From contig NZ_MTQD01000005.1 in the NCBI RefSeq assembly GCF_001974875.1, positions 186,001 to 250,000 on the forward strand: a stretch of DNA of 64,000 bases. Reading direction: 5' to 3'. This stretch comes from Pseudoalteromonas sp. EB27. Its GTDB lineage: Bacteria; Pseudomonadota; Gammaproteobacteria; Enterobacterales; Alteromonadaceae. Position 1 is the stretch's first letter, and every line of letters starts with the position of its first letter. The notes under the pieces were generated by a model. The model was not told where the DNA came from. It made no database searches and worked only from the letters and a program-made list of their open reading frames with translations. Shown here in pieces: positions 29,335 to 39,934 of the stretch. The translations under genes and the position numbers were made by a program.

Positions 29335-29788
29335 CAGCGCCATTTCCTTTGAACAACCTCGCTAAGACAGGAGTAATCCTATGATAAAAACACCGTTTAG
29401 AAAGTTTCTATTTGCTTATGTCTAGCTTTACTTATTGATAATTTCGACTATACGACAATATAAAATATAAACATTTAAACTAAATAACTTATGCAAAACA
29501 CTTATAATTAGATGTTAACAAATCTATATAGCAGTAAATGTAATAGTTACGGCCTGTAAGTTACATTCAGACGTTATAAACAAGAATTATCAGGCGTATA
29601 TTTTATATTCAACCCCAGTACTAAACATTTTTAAACACAAAAATTCGCATCTGATTAATTAAAATACAAAATAATATTGATTAAAAATTAAATAAACACC
29701 TCAAACCATTCTGTTTATTAGATAAATACTCGTTATGCACTTATACTAATAAAGAAATCAACATTTAAATAACAAATAGGAACAACAT
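29335..29788. other. Divergent intergenic region between the pilus operon and the porin
   Basis: A 454-base, very AT-rich gap that must carry the promoters of the pilus operon (minus) and the porin (plus). No clear -10/-35 pair was settled and no gene larger than a 14-codon reading frame at 29381 was seen. Confidence 0.55.
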
Positions 29789-30919
29789 ATGAAAAAGCTA
29801 TCTGTAGCAGTGGCTGTATGTGCAGTTTTAGCATCTAGCTATGCTAGTGCTGAGGTAAGAATTAATGGTTTTGCATCAATTGTCGGTGGTAAAAGTCTGG
29901 ATAGTGACAGTACTTTGTACGGCTATGATGACGATATCTCTTTTAAAAATGAGAGTAAATTCGCTTTACAATTATCTGCAGACCTACATGAAAAGCTAAC
30001 AGCTACGGCTCAAATTATTGCGCGTGGAGAGGATGACTTTGACGCTACATTCGAATGGGCATACGTTACTTATGAATACAGCGATGAACTGCAATTTAGC
30101 GCTGGTAAAATGCGTGTTCCTTTTTACAAGTACTCTGATTTCTTGGATGTAGGTTATGCTTATCGCTGGGTACGTCCGCCAAAATCAGTATACGGTATCC
30201 CATTTTCAACTTATGAAGGAGTTAGTGTAGTTTACAGCTCTCAATTGGGTGATTGGGATTCTACGCTTCAAGGCTTTTATGGTGCATTCGATGGTGATAT
30301 TGATGTATTTGGAACAGAATTACCTGCTGAATTAAATAATTTAGGCGGTATAAACTGGAGTCTATCATACGACTGGTTCAGTGCGCGAGCTGCATACATT
30401 GTGGCCGACACTAGCATTTCATCAGAGGATAGCGGCCTAATTGGTCTCGTAAGTGTATTGTCTGATAGTGGCTTAACTAATACTGCGAATGACCTAATCA
30501 CTGAAGAAGATAAAACGAGCTTCGTTGGCGTTGGTTTTTCTATTGATTATGAAAACTTTTTGTTTGATGCCGAATATACGCAATTTGAGGTTGAAGACAG
30601 TATACTACCAGAACAGTCACAGTATTACGCATCAGTTGGTTACCGTATTGACAGTGTAATTGTTCATTTTACTTATGAAGACAATGATGACAAACATGAC
30701 TCATCACGTTTTAATACCATTGAGTCAATACCAACCTTAAATTCAGCTGTAAATGGTGCTCTTGAAGGTCTTCGTGCACAAAGTAACGTATACACAATTG
30801 GTGCACGTTATGATTTTCATCCTTCCGCTGCTTTCAAGATCGACTTTAGTCGTTTTGAAGATGACATAACTGATACAGAGACGGATGTTGTAGCTGTCGG
30901 TGTAGATCTTGTCTTTTAA
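29789..30919 (+). CDS. Outer-membrane porin
   Basis: A 376-residue protein with a signal peptide (MKKLSVAVAVCAVLASSYASA) and alternating beta strands throughout, ending in phenylalanine (VVAVGVDLVF), typical of a 16-strand type porin. WAYVTYEYSDELQFSAGKMRVPFYKYSDFLDVGYAYRWVRPP resembles short-chain porins of Alteromonadales (residues about 87-128). AGGAACAAC precedes the ATG. The next gene, a small phosphate-binding-like protein, begins 12 bases after its stop, so the two are one transcription unit ending at the 31428-31461 terminator. Confidence 0.85.
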   Translation: MKKLSVAVAVCAVLASSYASAEVRINGFASIVGGKSLDSDSTLYGYDDDISFKNESKFALQLSADLHEKLTATAQIIARGEDDFDATFEWAYVTYEYSDELQFSAGKMRVPFYKYSDFLDVGYAYRWVRPPKSVYGIPFSTYEGVSVVYSSQLGDWDSTLQGFYGAFDGDIDVFGTELPAELNNLGGINWSLSYDWFSARAAYIVADTSISSEDSGLIGLVSVLSDSGLTNTANDLITEEDKTSFVGVGFSIDYENFLFDAEYTQFEVEDSILPEQSQYYASVGYRIDSVIVHFTYEDNDDKHDSSRFNTIESIPTLNSAVNGALEGLRAQSNVYTIGARYDFHPSAAFKIDFSRFEDDITDTETDVVAVGVDLVF

Positions 30920-30931
30920 TTGGAGCCTATG

Positions 30932-31339
30932 ATGAAAAAATTAATTTTAGTAAGTGCACTTTCATTGTGCTCAATTAATGTATTTGCAGAAGTTGCTGTG
31001 ATTATTAATCCAAGCAATGCTAGCTCTGTAGATGCTGACACAATAAAAAAGATTTATCTGGGAAAAAGTAAGTCATTTAGTAATGGCGATAAAGTTAATC
31101 CTATAAATCAAGACGGTACATCTGTAGCCGATGAATTTAACGACAAAGTAGTGGGTAAGTCTAGCAGTCAGTTAAATGCATATTGGTCAAAGCTTGTATT
31201 TACAGGTAAAGGTACCCCACCTGAAAAACTAACAACTGACCAAGCTGTTATTGATTTTGTTGCCGCTAATAACGACGCTATTGGCTATGTTGATAGCGCT
31301 AAAGTGACCGATAAAGTTAAAGTAATTGCTACTTTTTAG
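30932..31339 (+). CDS. Small PstS-like (PBP-like) periplasmic protein
   Basis: A 135-residue secreted protein (signal MKKLILVSALSLCSINVFA) with the phosphate-binding-protein-like motifs AVIINPSNASSVDADTIKKIYLGKSKSFSNGDKV, FNDKVVGKSSSQLNAYWSKLVFTGKGTPP and DAIGYVDSA (cited as domain blocks). It is about half of a full PstS, which is the normal size of the PBP-like domain subfamily. GGAG lies six bases before the second ATG (30932); an ATG three bases earlier is possible. Co-transcribed with the porin. The ligand is unknown; anion binding is inferred from the family. Confidence 0.8.
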   Translation: MKKLILVSALSLCSINVFAEVAVIINPSNASSVDADTIKKIYLGKSKSFSNGDKVNPINQDGTSVADEFNDKVVGKSSSQLNAYWSKLVFTGKGTPPEKLTTDQAVIDFVAANNDAIGYVDSAKVTDKVKVIATF

Positions 31340-31427
31340 CAGTAAAATTGATATAACCCCAGAGGTTAATGCAGATAGGTTGATAAGTATTTAACTAATC
31401 GATAAACCGGCCTTCTGGTTCGTTTAT

Positions 31428-31461
31428 AAAGGCTTCTGAATTTATTCAGAAGCCTTTTCTT
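31428..31461 (+). terminator. Terminator of the porin operon
   Basis: Stem AAAGGCTTCTGAAT / ATTCAGAAGCCTTT, loop TT, followed by TCTTTT. It lies about 90 bases after the small PstS-like gene. Confidence 0.88.
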
Positions 31462-31693
31462 TTCCAACCCACTACAACACTTCATCTAGCCAATAGCTAC
31501 GTACCCAATTCAGAAGACTTCTGTGAACTGAGTGTTGCGACGTGTGTAATTAATATTATTAACTTAATTCAGACTATGTTTATTGAGAACTCAGGGAGCA
31601 TCCCTAAATAAATAGAGTAATCGTAAGCTTAAGTAGAGCATCAAATATTACTAATAAAGCGAGGGTGAGCATAAACTAGGTATGTCAAATATC

Positions 31694-31726
31694 CAAAAAA
31701 AGCCAGTCAGCGGTTAACTAACTGGC
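31694..31726 (-). terminator. Terminator of the chemoreceptor gene
   Basis: On the minus strand GCCAGT / ACTGGC around a 13-base loop is followed by TTTTTTGG. It lies 45-75 bases after the chemoreceptor stop. Confidence 0.75.
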
Positions 31727-31769
31727 ATCAACCCTTGGGTAGATTTTTATACTGACTCAGTACTAAGCT

Positions 31770-33395
31770 TTACTCAATTCTAAACTTAGCTGTTGCATCT
31801 AATAGGTTGTCTGATAGGTAGTGAAGGTTTTTGGCTACGTCGCGAACAGCAAGTAATGAGTCCATAGTATCTTCGAACGATACATGCATATTTGACACAT
31901 TATCTACTACCATAGCTGCAACGGATGTTTGTTCCTCTGTCGCTGCTGCTATTTGCGAATTCATACCATTAATTTCTAACATTTGCTCTGCGATTTTCTC
32001 TATTGAAATACCTGTTTTCTCTGCGGCTGTAGCATTATCTGTTGCCATATCTCGTGCTGAAGTCATAGCTGCTACAGATTCATTTGCGGCAGTCGTTAAT
32101 GACCCCAATAGTTCACGTATTTCATTAGTAGAATGTGCAGTGCGAGAAGCCAGTTCACGAACCTCATCAGCCACTACCGCAAAACCTCTTCCATGTTCAC
32201 CTGCTCGAGCGGCTTCAATAGCAGCATTAAGGGCAAGTAAGTTTGTCTGATCTGCAATAGACGTGATTACATTCAAAATCTGCGATACATTTTTTGTATC
32301 GTCCGCAAGCTTATTGATAGTACTTGCAGCTCGATTGATTTCATCACTGAGCGTACGAGAGGCGGTAACTGACATTTGCACTTGTGTACGACTTTGTTCA
32401 ACTTCTTTCTCGGCCGTTTCAGCAGCGTGAGAAGCGTTAGCCGCAGATTCTGATATGTCACCAACACTCTGCTTCATTTCTTCCATAGATTGCTTAACAA
32501 TTTCAGCATCAGTGGTTTGTTTTGTTGTAGCGCGCTCAGCTTGTTCCATACCTTGAACTAGTCGTGTTGAGTTTTCCATTAAAGGCTCACATACAGCAAT
32601 AACTTCAAGAACCGTTTCTCTTAGCAAGGAAATAAATGCATTGAAATTAATAGAAACTTGGCCAATCTCGTCTTCTGAATTAACAGATAGTTGGGTGCTT
32701 AAAGAACCATTCCCGCTTGCTAATAAACTAAGGTTGTTAGCTGCATCACTAGCAGATGAGCCTATATTCTTAGCAATCCAAATAGCCATAAACAATAATA
32801 AAATTAATGAAATAATGGATACAGCTAACATTAGAGTTAATGCTTCATCAGAGCGCGCTTTAGTGTTGGCAACCAGTTCAAAAAAACGATTATCAGCTTT
32901 TTGTTGAGCGCCTTTAAAGCTTTCTAAAACAGATCCATATAAGCTTGTTTTAAGCTGCGCTTGTTGCTGAATCTTACTAAAATCAGCTGTACCGTTAACC
33001 ATACCTGTAGCAATACTTGAGGATATTTTTTCATAATCTGACAACTCATTAATAATATCGTTATTAATGTAGGAGTTATTAAGTTGCGTTATTAATGCAA
33101 TATTAGACTCTAAAGCTTGATATACCTCATCTGCTTTAACTATAAGGTCTTGCTCACCAAACGTAACAGCTTGGGTATAAAGTTCATCAAGTTTCTCTAA
33201 AAGCCCTACGTTTTGCGACGTTATTTTTACAACTTTATACGATGAGTTACTCATTTCATCGAGAGAAACCTTATTATCATTCATAGCTAAATAGTTTATC
33301 AATACGATCACTACAAAAGCCACAACCGCAATACATGTTATTGCATGTATTTTTTTTGTTATGCTTAGGTTTTGAAAAGAGAAGCCTGAAGCCAT
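31770..33395 (-). CDS. Methyl-accepting chemotaxis protein
   Basis: A 541-residue chemoreceptor. Membrane segments lie at about 18-38 and 190-210; between them is a ~150-residue helical periplasmic sensor of the four-helix-bundle type, not a Cache fold. HAMP follows (about 210-265), then the signalling domain with the conserved hairpin tip [35 protein letters not shown] (around residues 385-420) that binds CheA and CheW. No C-terminal CheR pentapeptide is evident. A perfect sigma-28 -10 element lies 33 bases upstream. Ligand unknown. Confidence 0.94.
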   Translation of the reverse strand: MASGFSFQNLSITKKIHAITCIAVVAFVVIVLINYLAMNDNKVSLDEMSNSSYKVVKITSQNVGLLEKLDELYTQAVTFGEQDLIVKADEVYQALESNIALITQLNNSYINNDIINELSDYEKISSSIATGMVNGTADFSKIQQQAQLKTSLYGSVLESFKGAQQKADNRFFELVANTKARSDEALTLMLAVSIISLILLLFMAIWIAKNIGSSASDAANNLSLLASGNGSLSTQLSVNSEDEIGQVSINFNAFISLLRETVLEVIAVCEPLMENSTRLVQGMEQAERATTKQTTDAEIVKQSMEEMKQSVGDISESAANASHAAETAEKEVEQSRTQVQMSVTASRTLSDEINRAASTINKLADDTKNVSQILNVITSIADQTNLLALNAAIEAARAGEHGRGFAVVADEVRELASRTAHSTNEIRELLGSLTTAANESVAAMTSARDMATDNATAAEKTGISIEKIAEQMLEINGMNSQIAAATEEQTSVAAMVVDNVSNMHVSFEDTMDSLLAVRDVAKNLHYLSDNLLDATAKFRIE

Positions 33396-33427
33396 ACTGT
33401 GCTACCTTATTTTATTGTCTATATCTA

Positions 33428-33435
33428 TTATCGGC
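33428..33435 (-). promoter_or_regulatory. Sigma-28 (FliA) type -10 element
   Basis: The minus strand reads GCCGATAA, an exact match to the FliA -10 consensus, 33 bases before the chemoreceptor ATG. Eleven bases upstream of it is TCACACTT, only a partial match to the -35 TAAAGTTT. Chemoreceptor genes are common FliA targets, so the site is credible. Confidence 0.7.
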
Positions 33436-33553
33436 TTTATATCTATAAGTGTGAGCTAAATTTGTAATATTTCTAGTTTTTTCTAACAAATAGAAGAATT
33501 ATTTAACAATAAACACACATCGTTCAAAAAACACCCACAATAAATTCCAGATA

Positions 33554-33586
33554 CAAAAAAACCAGTAACATCACTGCTACTGGTTT
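33554..33586 (-). terminator. Terminator after tRNA-Leu
   Basis: On the minus strand AAACCAGTA / TACTGGTTT around an 11-base loop is followed by TTTT. It ends the rlmE-ftsH-...-secG-tRNA block. Confidence 0.85.
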
Positions 33587-33593
33587 CTAAATT

Positions 33594-33678
33594 TGGTGCG
33601 GATGGGGGGACTTGAACCCCCATGCCCTAAAGCACCACCCCCTCAAGGTGGCGTGTCTACCAATTCCACCACATCCGC
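33594..33678 (-). tRNA. tRNA-Leu (anticodon GAG)
   Basis: Minus-strand type II tRNA of 85 bases including the encoded CCA, with a long variable arm, anticodon loop TTGAGGG (GAG) and T-arm GTTCAAGTC. It follows secG as leuU does in E. coli. Confidence 0.96.
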
Positions 33679-33757
33679 ATTTTAAGCTTTCGCTCAGGTG
33701 TTAAACATGTGACTTATTTGAGGAAGATAAATCGTTTAACGATAGCTTTACGCTAAA

Positions 33758-34111
33758 TTAGTTCGGTACTTCAGAGCTTTGCTCTTTTGTAGATGTTACT
33801 GGAACATCTTCTTCAACAGGAACTACTGTTTCTACTGCTGGAGCTGCTTCTAGGTTTTCCCATTCGTCGGTCTTTTTAATTTGACCAGCTGTTAGGTTTC
33901 CTAACACAATGCTTAAAACAAAAAATACCGTTGCTAAGCTTGTGGTTGTTTTTGTCATAAAGTTACCAGCACCTGACGAACCAAAAACAGTGCCTGATGC
34001 ACCAGCGCCAAATGAAGAACCCATATCTGCGCCTTTACCTTGTTGAATTAAAACCATTCCAACTAAAGCTAAAGCCACAACTAAATAAACTACTAATAAA
34101 ATTTCGTACAT
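33758..34111 (-). CDS. secG: Preprotein translocase subunit SecG
   Basis: SecG is the small third subunit of the SecYEG channel. The start at 34111 gives 117 residues beginning MYEILLVVYLVVALALVGMVLIQQGKGADMGSSFG, the family's N-terminus; a longer frame has seven extra residues. Two membrane segments (about 3-22 and 52-72) flank the conserved glycine-rich cytoplasmic loop. The tail is acidic and longer than average. Its start is immediately after the tpiA stop. Confidence 0.96.
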   Translation of the reverse strand: MYEILLVVYLVVALALVGMVLIQQGKGADMGSSFGAGASGTVFGSSGAGNFMTKTTTSLATVFFVLSIVLGNLTAGQIKKTDEWENLEAAPAVETVVPVEEDVPVTSTKEQSSEVPN

Positions 34112-34112
34112 C

Positions 34113-34862
34113 TTATACAGTCCCTTTTGCACTGTTACAGATTGCAGTAAAAGACTCTGCCTTTAGACTTGCGCCGCCAATTAAGCCGCCATCTATATCT
34201 GTTTGTGCAAATAATAATTCGCTATTTTTTTCATTAACGCTACCACCGTATAAGATGGTAAGCCCTTGTGCTAAATTGCTGTCAAGTGATGCAATTTTGT
34301 CACGGATAAATTTATGAACAGTTTGTGCCTGCTCTGGCGATGCAGTCTTACCTGTGCCTATGGCCCAAACGGGCTCGTATGCTATCACAGAATCTTTCAG
34401 TGCTGCTACACCTAATTTCTCTATTACTGCATCAATTTGTGCAGCAACTACTTGTTCAGTTTGACCGTTCTCTTGCTCGCTTTCGCTTTCGCCTACACAT
34501 AAAATTGGTGTTAAACCAACTTGCTGTGCCCTAGCAAACTTTTCAGCGACTGTTGCATTACTTTCGTTATAAATACTGCGGCGTTCAGAATGACCAACGA
34601 GTACGTAACTTGCACCTAAATCTTTTATAAGCTGCGCATCAACTTCACCAGTAAATGCGCCAGGTGTATTTTCAGAAACAGTTTGAGCTCCTGTAGAAAC
34701 ACCGCTAGCTACCATTGCAGATACAAGTGGGTATGGAGGAAATAAAACAATGTCCATCTCTTGTGATTTTACATCGTTAATGGCGTCAGACATTTGTTTA
34801 ACTAACTCTAAAGAGCCATTCATTTTCCAGTTGCCTGCGACCATCGCCTTGCGTATTGCCAT
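34113..34862 (-). CDS. tpiA: Triosephosphate isomerase
   Basis: TpiA interconverts dihydroxyacetone phosphate and glyceraldehyde 3-phosphate. The start at 34862, after GGAGTGG, gives 249 residues (MAIRKAMVAGNWKMNG). Catalytic residues are visible: Lys in GNWKMNG, His in VLVGHSERR, Glu in AYEPVWAIGTG, and the phosphate-binding LYGGSVNEKN. It sits between glmM and secG, as in Pseudomonas and other non-enteric gammaproteobacteria. Confidence 0.97.
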   Translation of the reverse strand: MAIRKAMVAGNWKMNGSLELVKQMSDAINDVKSQEMDIVLFPPYPLVSAMVASGVSTGAQTVSENTPGAFTGEVDAQLIKDLGASYVLVGHSERRSIYNESNATVAEKFARAQQVGLTPILCVGESESEQENGQTEQVVAAQIDAVIEKLGVAALKDSVIAYEPVWAIGTGKTASPEQAQTVHKFIRDKIASLDSNLAQGLTILYGGSVNEKNSELLFAQTDIDGGLIGGASLKAESFTAICNSAKGTV

Positions 34863-34933
34863 TATCCACTCCACATTAGAAAGCGGGCGAGATATTAACT
34901 TTTCTCGCCCAAAGTTACAAGAGGTTATTGTTA

Positions 34934-36283
34934 TTAATCAGTTTGTTTGCTCATAGATTCTACAACAGCTGCAATTTTTTGAGCGCTGTCTATTACAATT
35001 TTTTCTTGCTCGGCTTCAACCATAACACGAACCACAGGTTCAGTGCCTGATTTACGCAGTAAAACACGGCCTTTATCGCCTAAAGCAAGCTCAACTTCTG
35101 CTACAGCTGAAAGTACTTCAGGTGCTTTTGTAGGGTCAGTTCCAGCGGTATAACGCACGTTTATCATTTTCATTGGATACTTGGTAAAACCAGCACCTAA
35201 ATCTTGTAATGTACGATTTTGTGCAACCATAGCAGCCAGTACTTGCAAGCTTGATATAATGCCATCACCCGTGCTAATTAAATCTAGATTAAGTACATGG
35301 CCTGAGCTTTCGCCGCCAATTTTCCAGCCTTTTTGCTGTAGTAACTCCATAACATAGCGGTCCCCTACTTTACTGCGAGCAAACTCGATACCTTTTGCTT
35401 TTAAAGCATTTTCAAGGCCCATGTTAGACATAACAGTGCCAACTACACCACCACCCAAATTATCATCTTGGGCTGCTTGGCAAGCAATAATATAAACCAG
35501 ATCATCACCATCAAAAACGCGGCCATTATGATCAACCATCATTACGCGGTCACCATCACCATCGTATGCAATACCTACGTCGGCTTTAAGTTCAAGCACT
35601 TTACGTTTAAGGGCATCTACGTGAGTAGCGCCACATTCATGATTGATATTAACGCCATTAGGCTCGCATGCATGTGTCATTACTTCTGCGCCAAGTTCAC
35701 GCATAACAGAAGGTGCAATATGATAAGTAGCGCCATTTGCGCAATCGACAACAATTTTAAGACCTTCTAAAGATAGGCCTTGCGGGAACTGGCTCTTACA
35801 AAACTCTATATACCTGCCATCCGCACTAACTAAACGCGATGCTTTACCTAATTTATCTGAAGCAACACACGTCATTTGCTCATCAAGCATTGCTTCTATT
35901 TCAAGTTCTACTGCATCATCGAGCTTTAAACCTTGACCATTAAAAAACTTAATACCGTTATCGTAATACGGATTATGTGAAGCACTAATTACAATTCCCG
36001 CCTCTGCACGAAATGTTTGAGCTAAGTAGGCTACAGCAGGTGTAGGCATAGGACCCAATAATACAACATCAATACCAGCGGCGATTAAACCAGCTTCAAG
36101 TGCGGTTTCAAGCATGTAGCCCGAAATACGTGTATCTTTACCTATAATTACTTTTTTAGTACCACTTTGTGATAATACACGTCCAGCAGCCCAGCCTAAC
36201 TTCATTGCAAACTCAGGGTTTATAGGAGCAGCGCCTACAAGTCCACGCACGCCATCGGTGCCAAAATATTTTCTTTCTTTCAT
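34934..36283 (-). CDS. glmM: Phosphoglucosamine mutase
   Basis: GlmM converts glucosamine 6-phosphate to glucosamine 1-phosphate for peptidoglycan and LPS. The 449 residues begin [11 protein letters not shown] as in E. coli; the phosphoserine lies in [19 protein letters not shown] (about residue 102), the metal site is [11 protein letters not shown] and the sugar loop is GGESSGHV. Its start overlaps the folP stop by four bases. Confidence 0.98.
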   Translation of the reverse strand: MKERKYFGTDGVRGLVGAAPINPEFAMKLGWAAGRVLSQSGTKKVIIGKDTRISGYMLETALEAGLIAAGIDVVLLGPMPTPAVAYLAQTFRAEAGIVISASHNPYYDNGIKFFNGQGLKLDDAVELEIEAMLDEQMTCVASDKLGKASRLVSADGRYIEFCKSQFPQGLSLEGLKIVVDCANGATYHIAPSVMRELGAEVMTHACEPNGVNINHECGATHVDALKRKVLELKADVGIAYDGDGDRVMMVDHNGRVFDGDDLVYIIACQAAQDDNLGGGVVGTVMSNMGLENALKAKGIEFARSKVGDRYVMELLQQKGWKIGGESSGHVLNLDLISTGDGIISSLQVLAAMVAQNRTLQDLGAGFTKYPMKMINVRYTAGTDPTKAPEVLSAVAEVELALGDKGRVLLRKSGTEPVVRVMVEAEQEKIVIDSAQKIAAVVESMSKQTD

Positions 36284-37128
36284 TGTGAAATTCCTTGTTC
36301 GCAGGCTTGATATACACCAAGTACATCTGCGGTTTCTTTTACGTCATGTACACGAATAATTTTTGCGCCATTTTGCGCTGCGATTAACGCACCCGCTAAG
36401 CTGCCCGCTAACCGTTCATTTGTATCTCTATTTAATAAATTACCTATCATCGATTTACGAGATAATCCGGCCAATAATGGCAAACCTAACTTATTAAAAT
36501 CATCAAACCTAGCCAATATTTGATAGTTATGACTAAGCGTTTTTCCAAATCCAAAACCTGGGTCTAGAATAAGTCGTGCAAACTTAATCCCAGCTGTTTC
36601 ACATGCTTTAATACGTTCACTAAAAAACATATTTATATCTGCAAACAAATTATCGTAATGAGGTGCCGATTGCATGCTGCGGGGCTGCCCTTGCATATGC
36701 ATTAAACAAATTGCTACATCTTCATACTGCGCAACCGTTTCTAAAGCGTCTATTTCTTGTAAAGCTCTAACATCATTGACTATGTCTGCCCCTGCGAGTA
36801 TTGCTTGCTCCATTACCAGTGCTTTACTAGTATCAATTGAAATAATGCAATCACTGTGCTGACGTATCGCTTTAATAGCAGGGATTACTCGAGAAAGTTC
36901 ATCCTCTAAGCTGACATCTGGCGCACCTGGGCGAGTAGATTCGCCCCCTATATCTAAAATTGTCGCACCGTCATCTAATAATTGCATAGCGCGCTTTAGC
37001 GCTATTTTGGGATCTAAAAACTGCCCACCATCAGAAAACGAATCCGGCGTTACATTTAATATCCCCATAATAACGGGCTTTTCAAGATTAAGCGTACGCC
37101 CTCTCGGAAGCTTTAGTATGCTAGTCAT
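36280..37128 (-). CDS. folP: Dihydropteroate synthase
   Basis: FolP condenses p-aminobenzoate with the pterin diphosphate in folate synthesis and is the sulfonamide target. The ATG at 37128 follows AAAGG by seven bases and gives 282 residues; a TTG two codons earlier is also open. Motifs: [47 protein letters not shown] and GLSRKSMIG. Translationally coupled to glmM. Confidence 0.97.
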   Translation of the reverse strand: MTSILKLPRGRTLNLEKPVIMGILNVTPDSFSDGGQFLDPKIALKRAMQLLDDGATILDIGGESTRPGAPDVSLEDELSRVIPAIKAIRQHSDCIISIDTSKALVMEQAILAGADIVNDVRALQEIDALETVAQYEDVAICLMHMQGQPRSMQSAPHYDNLFADINMFFSERIKACETAGIKFARLILDPGFGFGKTLSHNYQILARFDDFNKLGLPLLAGLSRKSMIGNLLNRDTNERLAGSLAGALIAAQNGAKIIRVHDVKETADVLGVYQACEQGISQ

Positions 37129-37163
37129 TGCCAACCTTTATTCTTTTTCTAAATAGCTGATAC

Positions 37164-37189
37164 AAAAAAGCCCCGAAGTTCGGGGCTTT
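37164..37189 (-). terminator. Terminator between ftsH and folP
   Basis: On the minus strand AAAGCCCCGAA / TTCGGGGCTTT with six T following. It lies 18 bases after ftsH inside a conserved gene row, so folP-glmM-tpiA-secG may depend on read-through or a local promoter in the remaining 35 bases. Confidence 0.85.
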
Positions 37190-37206
37190 CATTACTATTT
37201 TAACGA

Positions 37207-39150
37207 TTATTCAGCTTTATCATCAAGGTTTGTTTCATCTTTTTTTGATGAATCGTCAGTATTTTGACTTTCATCAACTACTGGCTCTTGAGGTTCTTCC
37301 GCTTTTACCGGTTTTGCTTCATGACGGTCATGTGCATCACGCGGCTCACGCACTGGTTGGCGCGCCATTAAATCATCAATTTGCTTAGCATCAATAGTTT
37401 CGTATTTCATTAATGCATCTTTCATTGAGTGAAGAATATCAATGTTTTCTTTTAATATTTCTTCTGCTCTTTGATAGTTACGATCTGAAAATAAACGTAC
37501 TTCTGCATCAATTATTTTAGCTGTATCGTCTGACATGCTAGATGAACGGCTACCACCGCCACCCATATACATTTCGTTCTGATCTTCAGCGTAAAGTAAC
37601 GGACCTAGTTTTTCACTTAAACCCCAATGCGTAACCATTTTACGCGCTATATCTGTAGCTCGTTCAATGTCATTACTTGCACCCGTTGTTACTTTATCTG
37701 CACCGTAAATAAGCGCTTCAGCAATACGGCCACCATAAAGACTAGAAATCATTGATTCTAAAAGCTCTTTTGAATGGCTAACACGATCTTGTTCTGGTAG
37801 GTACATTGTTACACCCAGCGCACGGCCACGTGGAATAATAGATACTTTATAAACTGGATCATGCTCTGGCACCATACGACCAACAATTGCATGGCCTGCT
37901 TCGTGGTACGCAGTCATTGCTTTTTCTTGCTCGCTCATCACCATGGTCTTGCGCTCTGCGCCCATCATGATCTTGTCTTTAGCAGCGTCAAATTCAGCCA
38001 TACTTACAACACGTTTATTACCACGTGCAGCATAAAGCGCAGCTTCGTTTACTAAGTTTGCTAAATCAGCACCTGAGAAACCAGGAGTACCACGTGCTAT
38101 AAGAGCCGCTTCTACGTTATCGCCTAATGGCACTTTACGCATGTGTACTTTAAGTATTTGCTCACGACCACGAATATCAGGTAAGCCTACTTCAACTTGA
38201 CGGTCAAAACGACCTGGACGAAGTAATGCAGGGTCTAATACATCTGGTCGGTTAGTTGCTGCAATAACGATTATACCTTCGTTACCACCAAAGCCATCCA
38301 TCTCTACTAGCATTTGGTTAAGTGTTTGCTCACGCTCGTCGTTACCGCCGCCCATACCAGCACCACGTTTACGACCAACAGCATCAATCTCATCTATAAA
38401 GATAATACAAGGCGCCGCTTTTTTAGCTTGTTCAAACATATCACGTACACGTGATGCACCAACACCCACAAACATTTCAACAAAATCTGAACCCGAAATT
38501 GTAAAAAAAGGTACTTTTGCTTCACCAGCAACTGCCTTTGCAAGTAGCGTTTTACCGGTACCTGGAGGGCCAACCATCAGTACGCCTTTAGGAATACTAC
38601 CGCCAAGCTTTTGAAATTTTGATGGGTCACGTAAAAAGTCGACCAATTCAGTAACGTCTTCTTTCGCTTCATCACAACCTGCCACATCGGCAAACGTTGT
38701 TTTAATTTGGTCTTCGCTCATTAACCGAGCTTTACTCTTACCAAATGACATAGCGCCTTTACCGCCGCCGCCTTGCATTTGACGCATGAAGAATATCCAC
38801 ACACCTATAAGCAGTATCATCGGGAACCAAGAAATAAATATACTTGCTAAAAATGATTGTTCTTCAGGTTGTACACCCTTCACATTTACATCATTTTTAA
38901 GTAAGTCATTAATTAAATCTTCATCGTACATTGGCATCGTTGTTTGAAAACGCTCACCACTGCTCTTAGTACCAGTAATATTACCTGTACCACGGTCAAT
39001 AATAACTTCTTGTAAAGAGCCACTACGGACATCTTTAACAAATTGAGTGTAACTAGTTTGACGATCAACTTGCTCGCCGCCATTAAAGCTCTGAAAGACT
39101 GACATCAGCACAACTGCAATCACCAGCCATAGTATTAAATTTTTCGCCAT
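37207..39150 (-). CDS. ftsH: ATP-dependent zinc metalloprotease FtsH
   Basis: FtsH is the hexameric inner-membrane AAA protease that degrades LpxC, sigma-32, SecY and SsrA-tagged proteins. The ATG at 39150 gives 647 residues ([16 protein letters not shown]). Two membrane segments flank a ~70-residue periplasmic domain. Visible are Walker A GPPGTGKT, Walker [12 protein letters not shown], the second region of homology ([21 protein letters not shown]) and zinc motif HEAGH (near residue 415). The C-terminal tail is highly charged. It is downstream of rlmE as usual. Confidence 0.98.
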   Translation of the reverse strand: MAKNLILWLVIAVVLMSVFQSFNGGEQVDRQTSYTQFVKDVRSGSLQEVIIDRGTGNITGTKSSGERFQTTMPMYDEDLINDLLKNDVNVKGVQPEEQSFLASIFISWFPMILLIGVWIFFMRQMQGGGGKGAMSFGKSKARLMSEDQIKTTFADVAGCDEAKEDVTELVDFLRDPSKFQKLGGSIPKGVLMVGPPGTGKTLLAKAVAGEAKVPFFTISGSDFVEMFVGVGASRVRDMFEQAKKAAPCIIFIDEIDAVGRKRGAGMGGGNDEREQTLNQMLVEMDGFGGNEGIIVIAATNRPDVLDPALLRPGRFDRQVEVGLPDIRGREQILKVHMRKVPLGDNVEAALIARGTPGFSGADLANLVNEAALYAARGNKRVVSMAEFDAAKDKIMMGAERKTMVMSEQEKAMTAYHEAGHAIVGRMVPEHDPVYKVSIIPRGRALGVTMYLPEQDRVSHSKELLESMISSLYGGRIAEALIYGADKVTTGASNDIERATDIARKMVTHWGLSEKLGPLLYAEDQNEMYMGGGGSRSSSMSDDTAKIIDAEVRLFSDRNYQRAEEILKENIDILHSMKDALMKYETIDAKQIDDLMARQPVREPRDAHDRHEAKPVKAEEPQEPVVDESQNTDDSSKKDETNLDDKAE

Positions 39151-39216
39151 ATCGCTCAAGGGGTTAACCTCTTGTATCCAATTAATTTAAGTTCAACTAA
39201 ACGCCAAGCAACTGTA

Positions 39217-39846
39217 CTACAGTTTGTATCCAGTCGCTACTATATATACTTCCCGAGAACGGGCACGTGAGGCATCAGGTTTGCGTATTTTCACTGCTTT
39301 AAAACTATTACGTACATCTTGCAAGTATTGATCAAAGCCTTCGCCTTGGAAAACTTTAACAATAAATGCGCCATTTTTCTTTAGTACTTGGCTACACATA
39401 TCTAGCGCAAGTTCTACCAAATACATGCTACCTGCTTGATCTACTGAGTTATTGCCACTCATATTTGGTGCCATGTCAGAGAGTACCACATCAACATTTT
39501 TACCATCAATACGTTTTAACAACGCATTTAATACTGATTCTTCACGAAAGTCGCCTTGTAAGAAGTCAACACCCGCAAGTGAGTCCATCGGTAATATATC
39601 ACACGCTATCACTTGACCTTTGTCACCGACTTTCTCTGCTAAATATTGAGACCAACTTCCTGGCGCTGCCCCTAAATCAACAACTGTCATACCTGGACGA
39701 AGTATCTTATCTCTATTTTGTACTTCATCTAATTTAAAAACCGCTCGGGAACGCCAGCCTTTTTTTTGCGCTTCTTGAACATATTTATCATCAAAATGTT
39801 CTTTCAGCCATCGCTGTGAACTGGCTGACTGTTTTTTATTTGTCAT
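39217..39846 (-). CDS. rlmE: 23S rRNA (uridine-2552-2'-O)-methyltransferase
   Basis: RlmE (RrmJ/FtsJ) methylates U2552 of 23S rRNA in the assembling 50S subunit. The 209 residues include [11 protein letters not shown], the SAM motif [15 protein letters not shown], and the K-D-K-E catalytic set seen in [31 protein letters not shown] and SREVYIVA. It heads the ftsH operon and diverges from yhbY, as in E. coli. Confidence 0.97.
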   Translation of the reverse strand: MTNKKQSASSQRWLKEHFDDKYVQEAQKKGWRSRAVFKLDEVQNRDKILRPGMTVVDLGAAPGSWSQYLAEKVGDKGQVIACDILPMDSLAGVDFLQGDFREESVLNALLKRIDGKNVDVVLSDMAPNMSGNNSVDQAGSMYLVELALDMCSQVLKKNGAFIVKVFQGEGFDQYLQDVRNSFKAVKIRKPDASRARSREVYIVATGYKL

Positions 39847-39934
39847 AAATTAACACGCAACTAATTAGTAATATTCTTTAGATGGCGTTAGAATACCCTT
39901 AATTCAAGCCATATTCAGCAAAATTTGTATAAAC

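Larger units (their letters stand above)
31340..31769. other. Intergenic region with two terminators
   Basis: A 430-base gap between the convergent porin operon and chemoreceptor. Apart from the terminators at 31428-31461 and 31694-31726 nothing gene-like was seen. Confidence 0.6.

Noticed and set aside
29381..29425. A 14-codon reading frame with AGGAG seven bases upstream
   Set aside because: Too short to distinguish from chance, no hydrophobic or repeat feature, and no conservation information.
30932..31339. Truncated pstS pseudogene
   Set aside because: It has its own signal peptide, ribosome site and a complete PBP-like domain of normal subfamily size.
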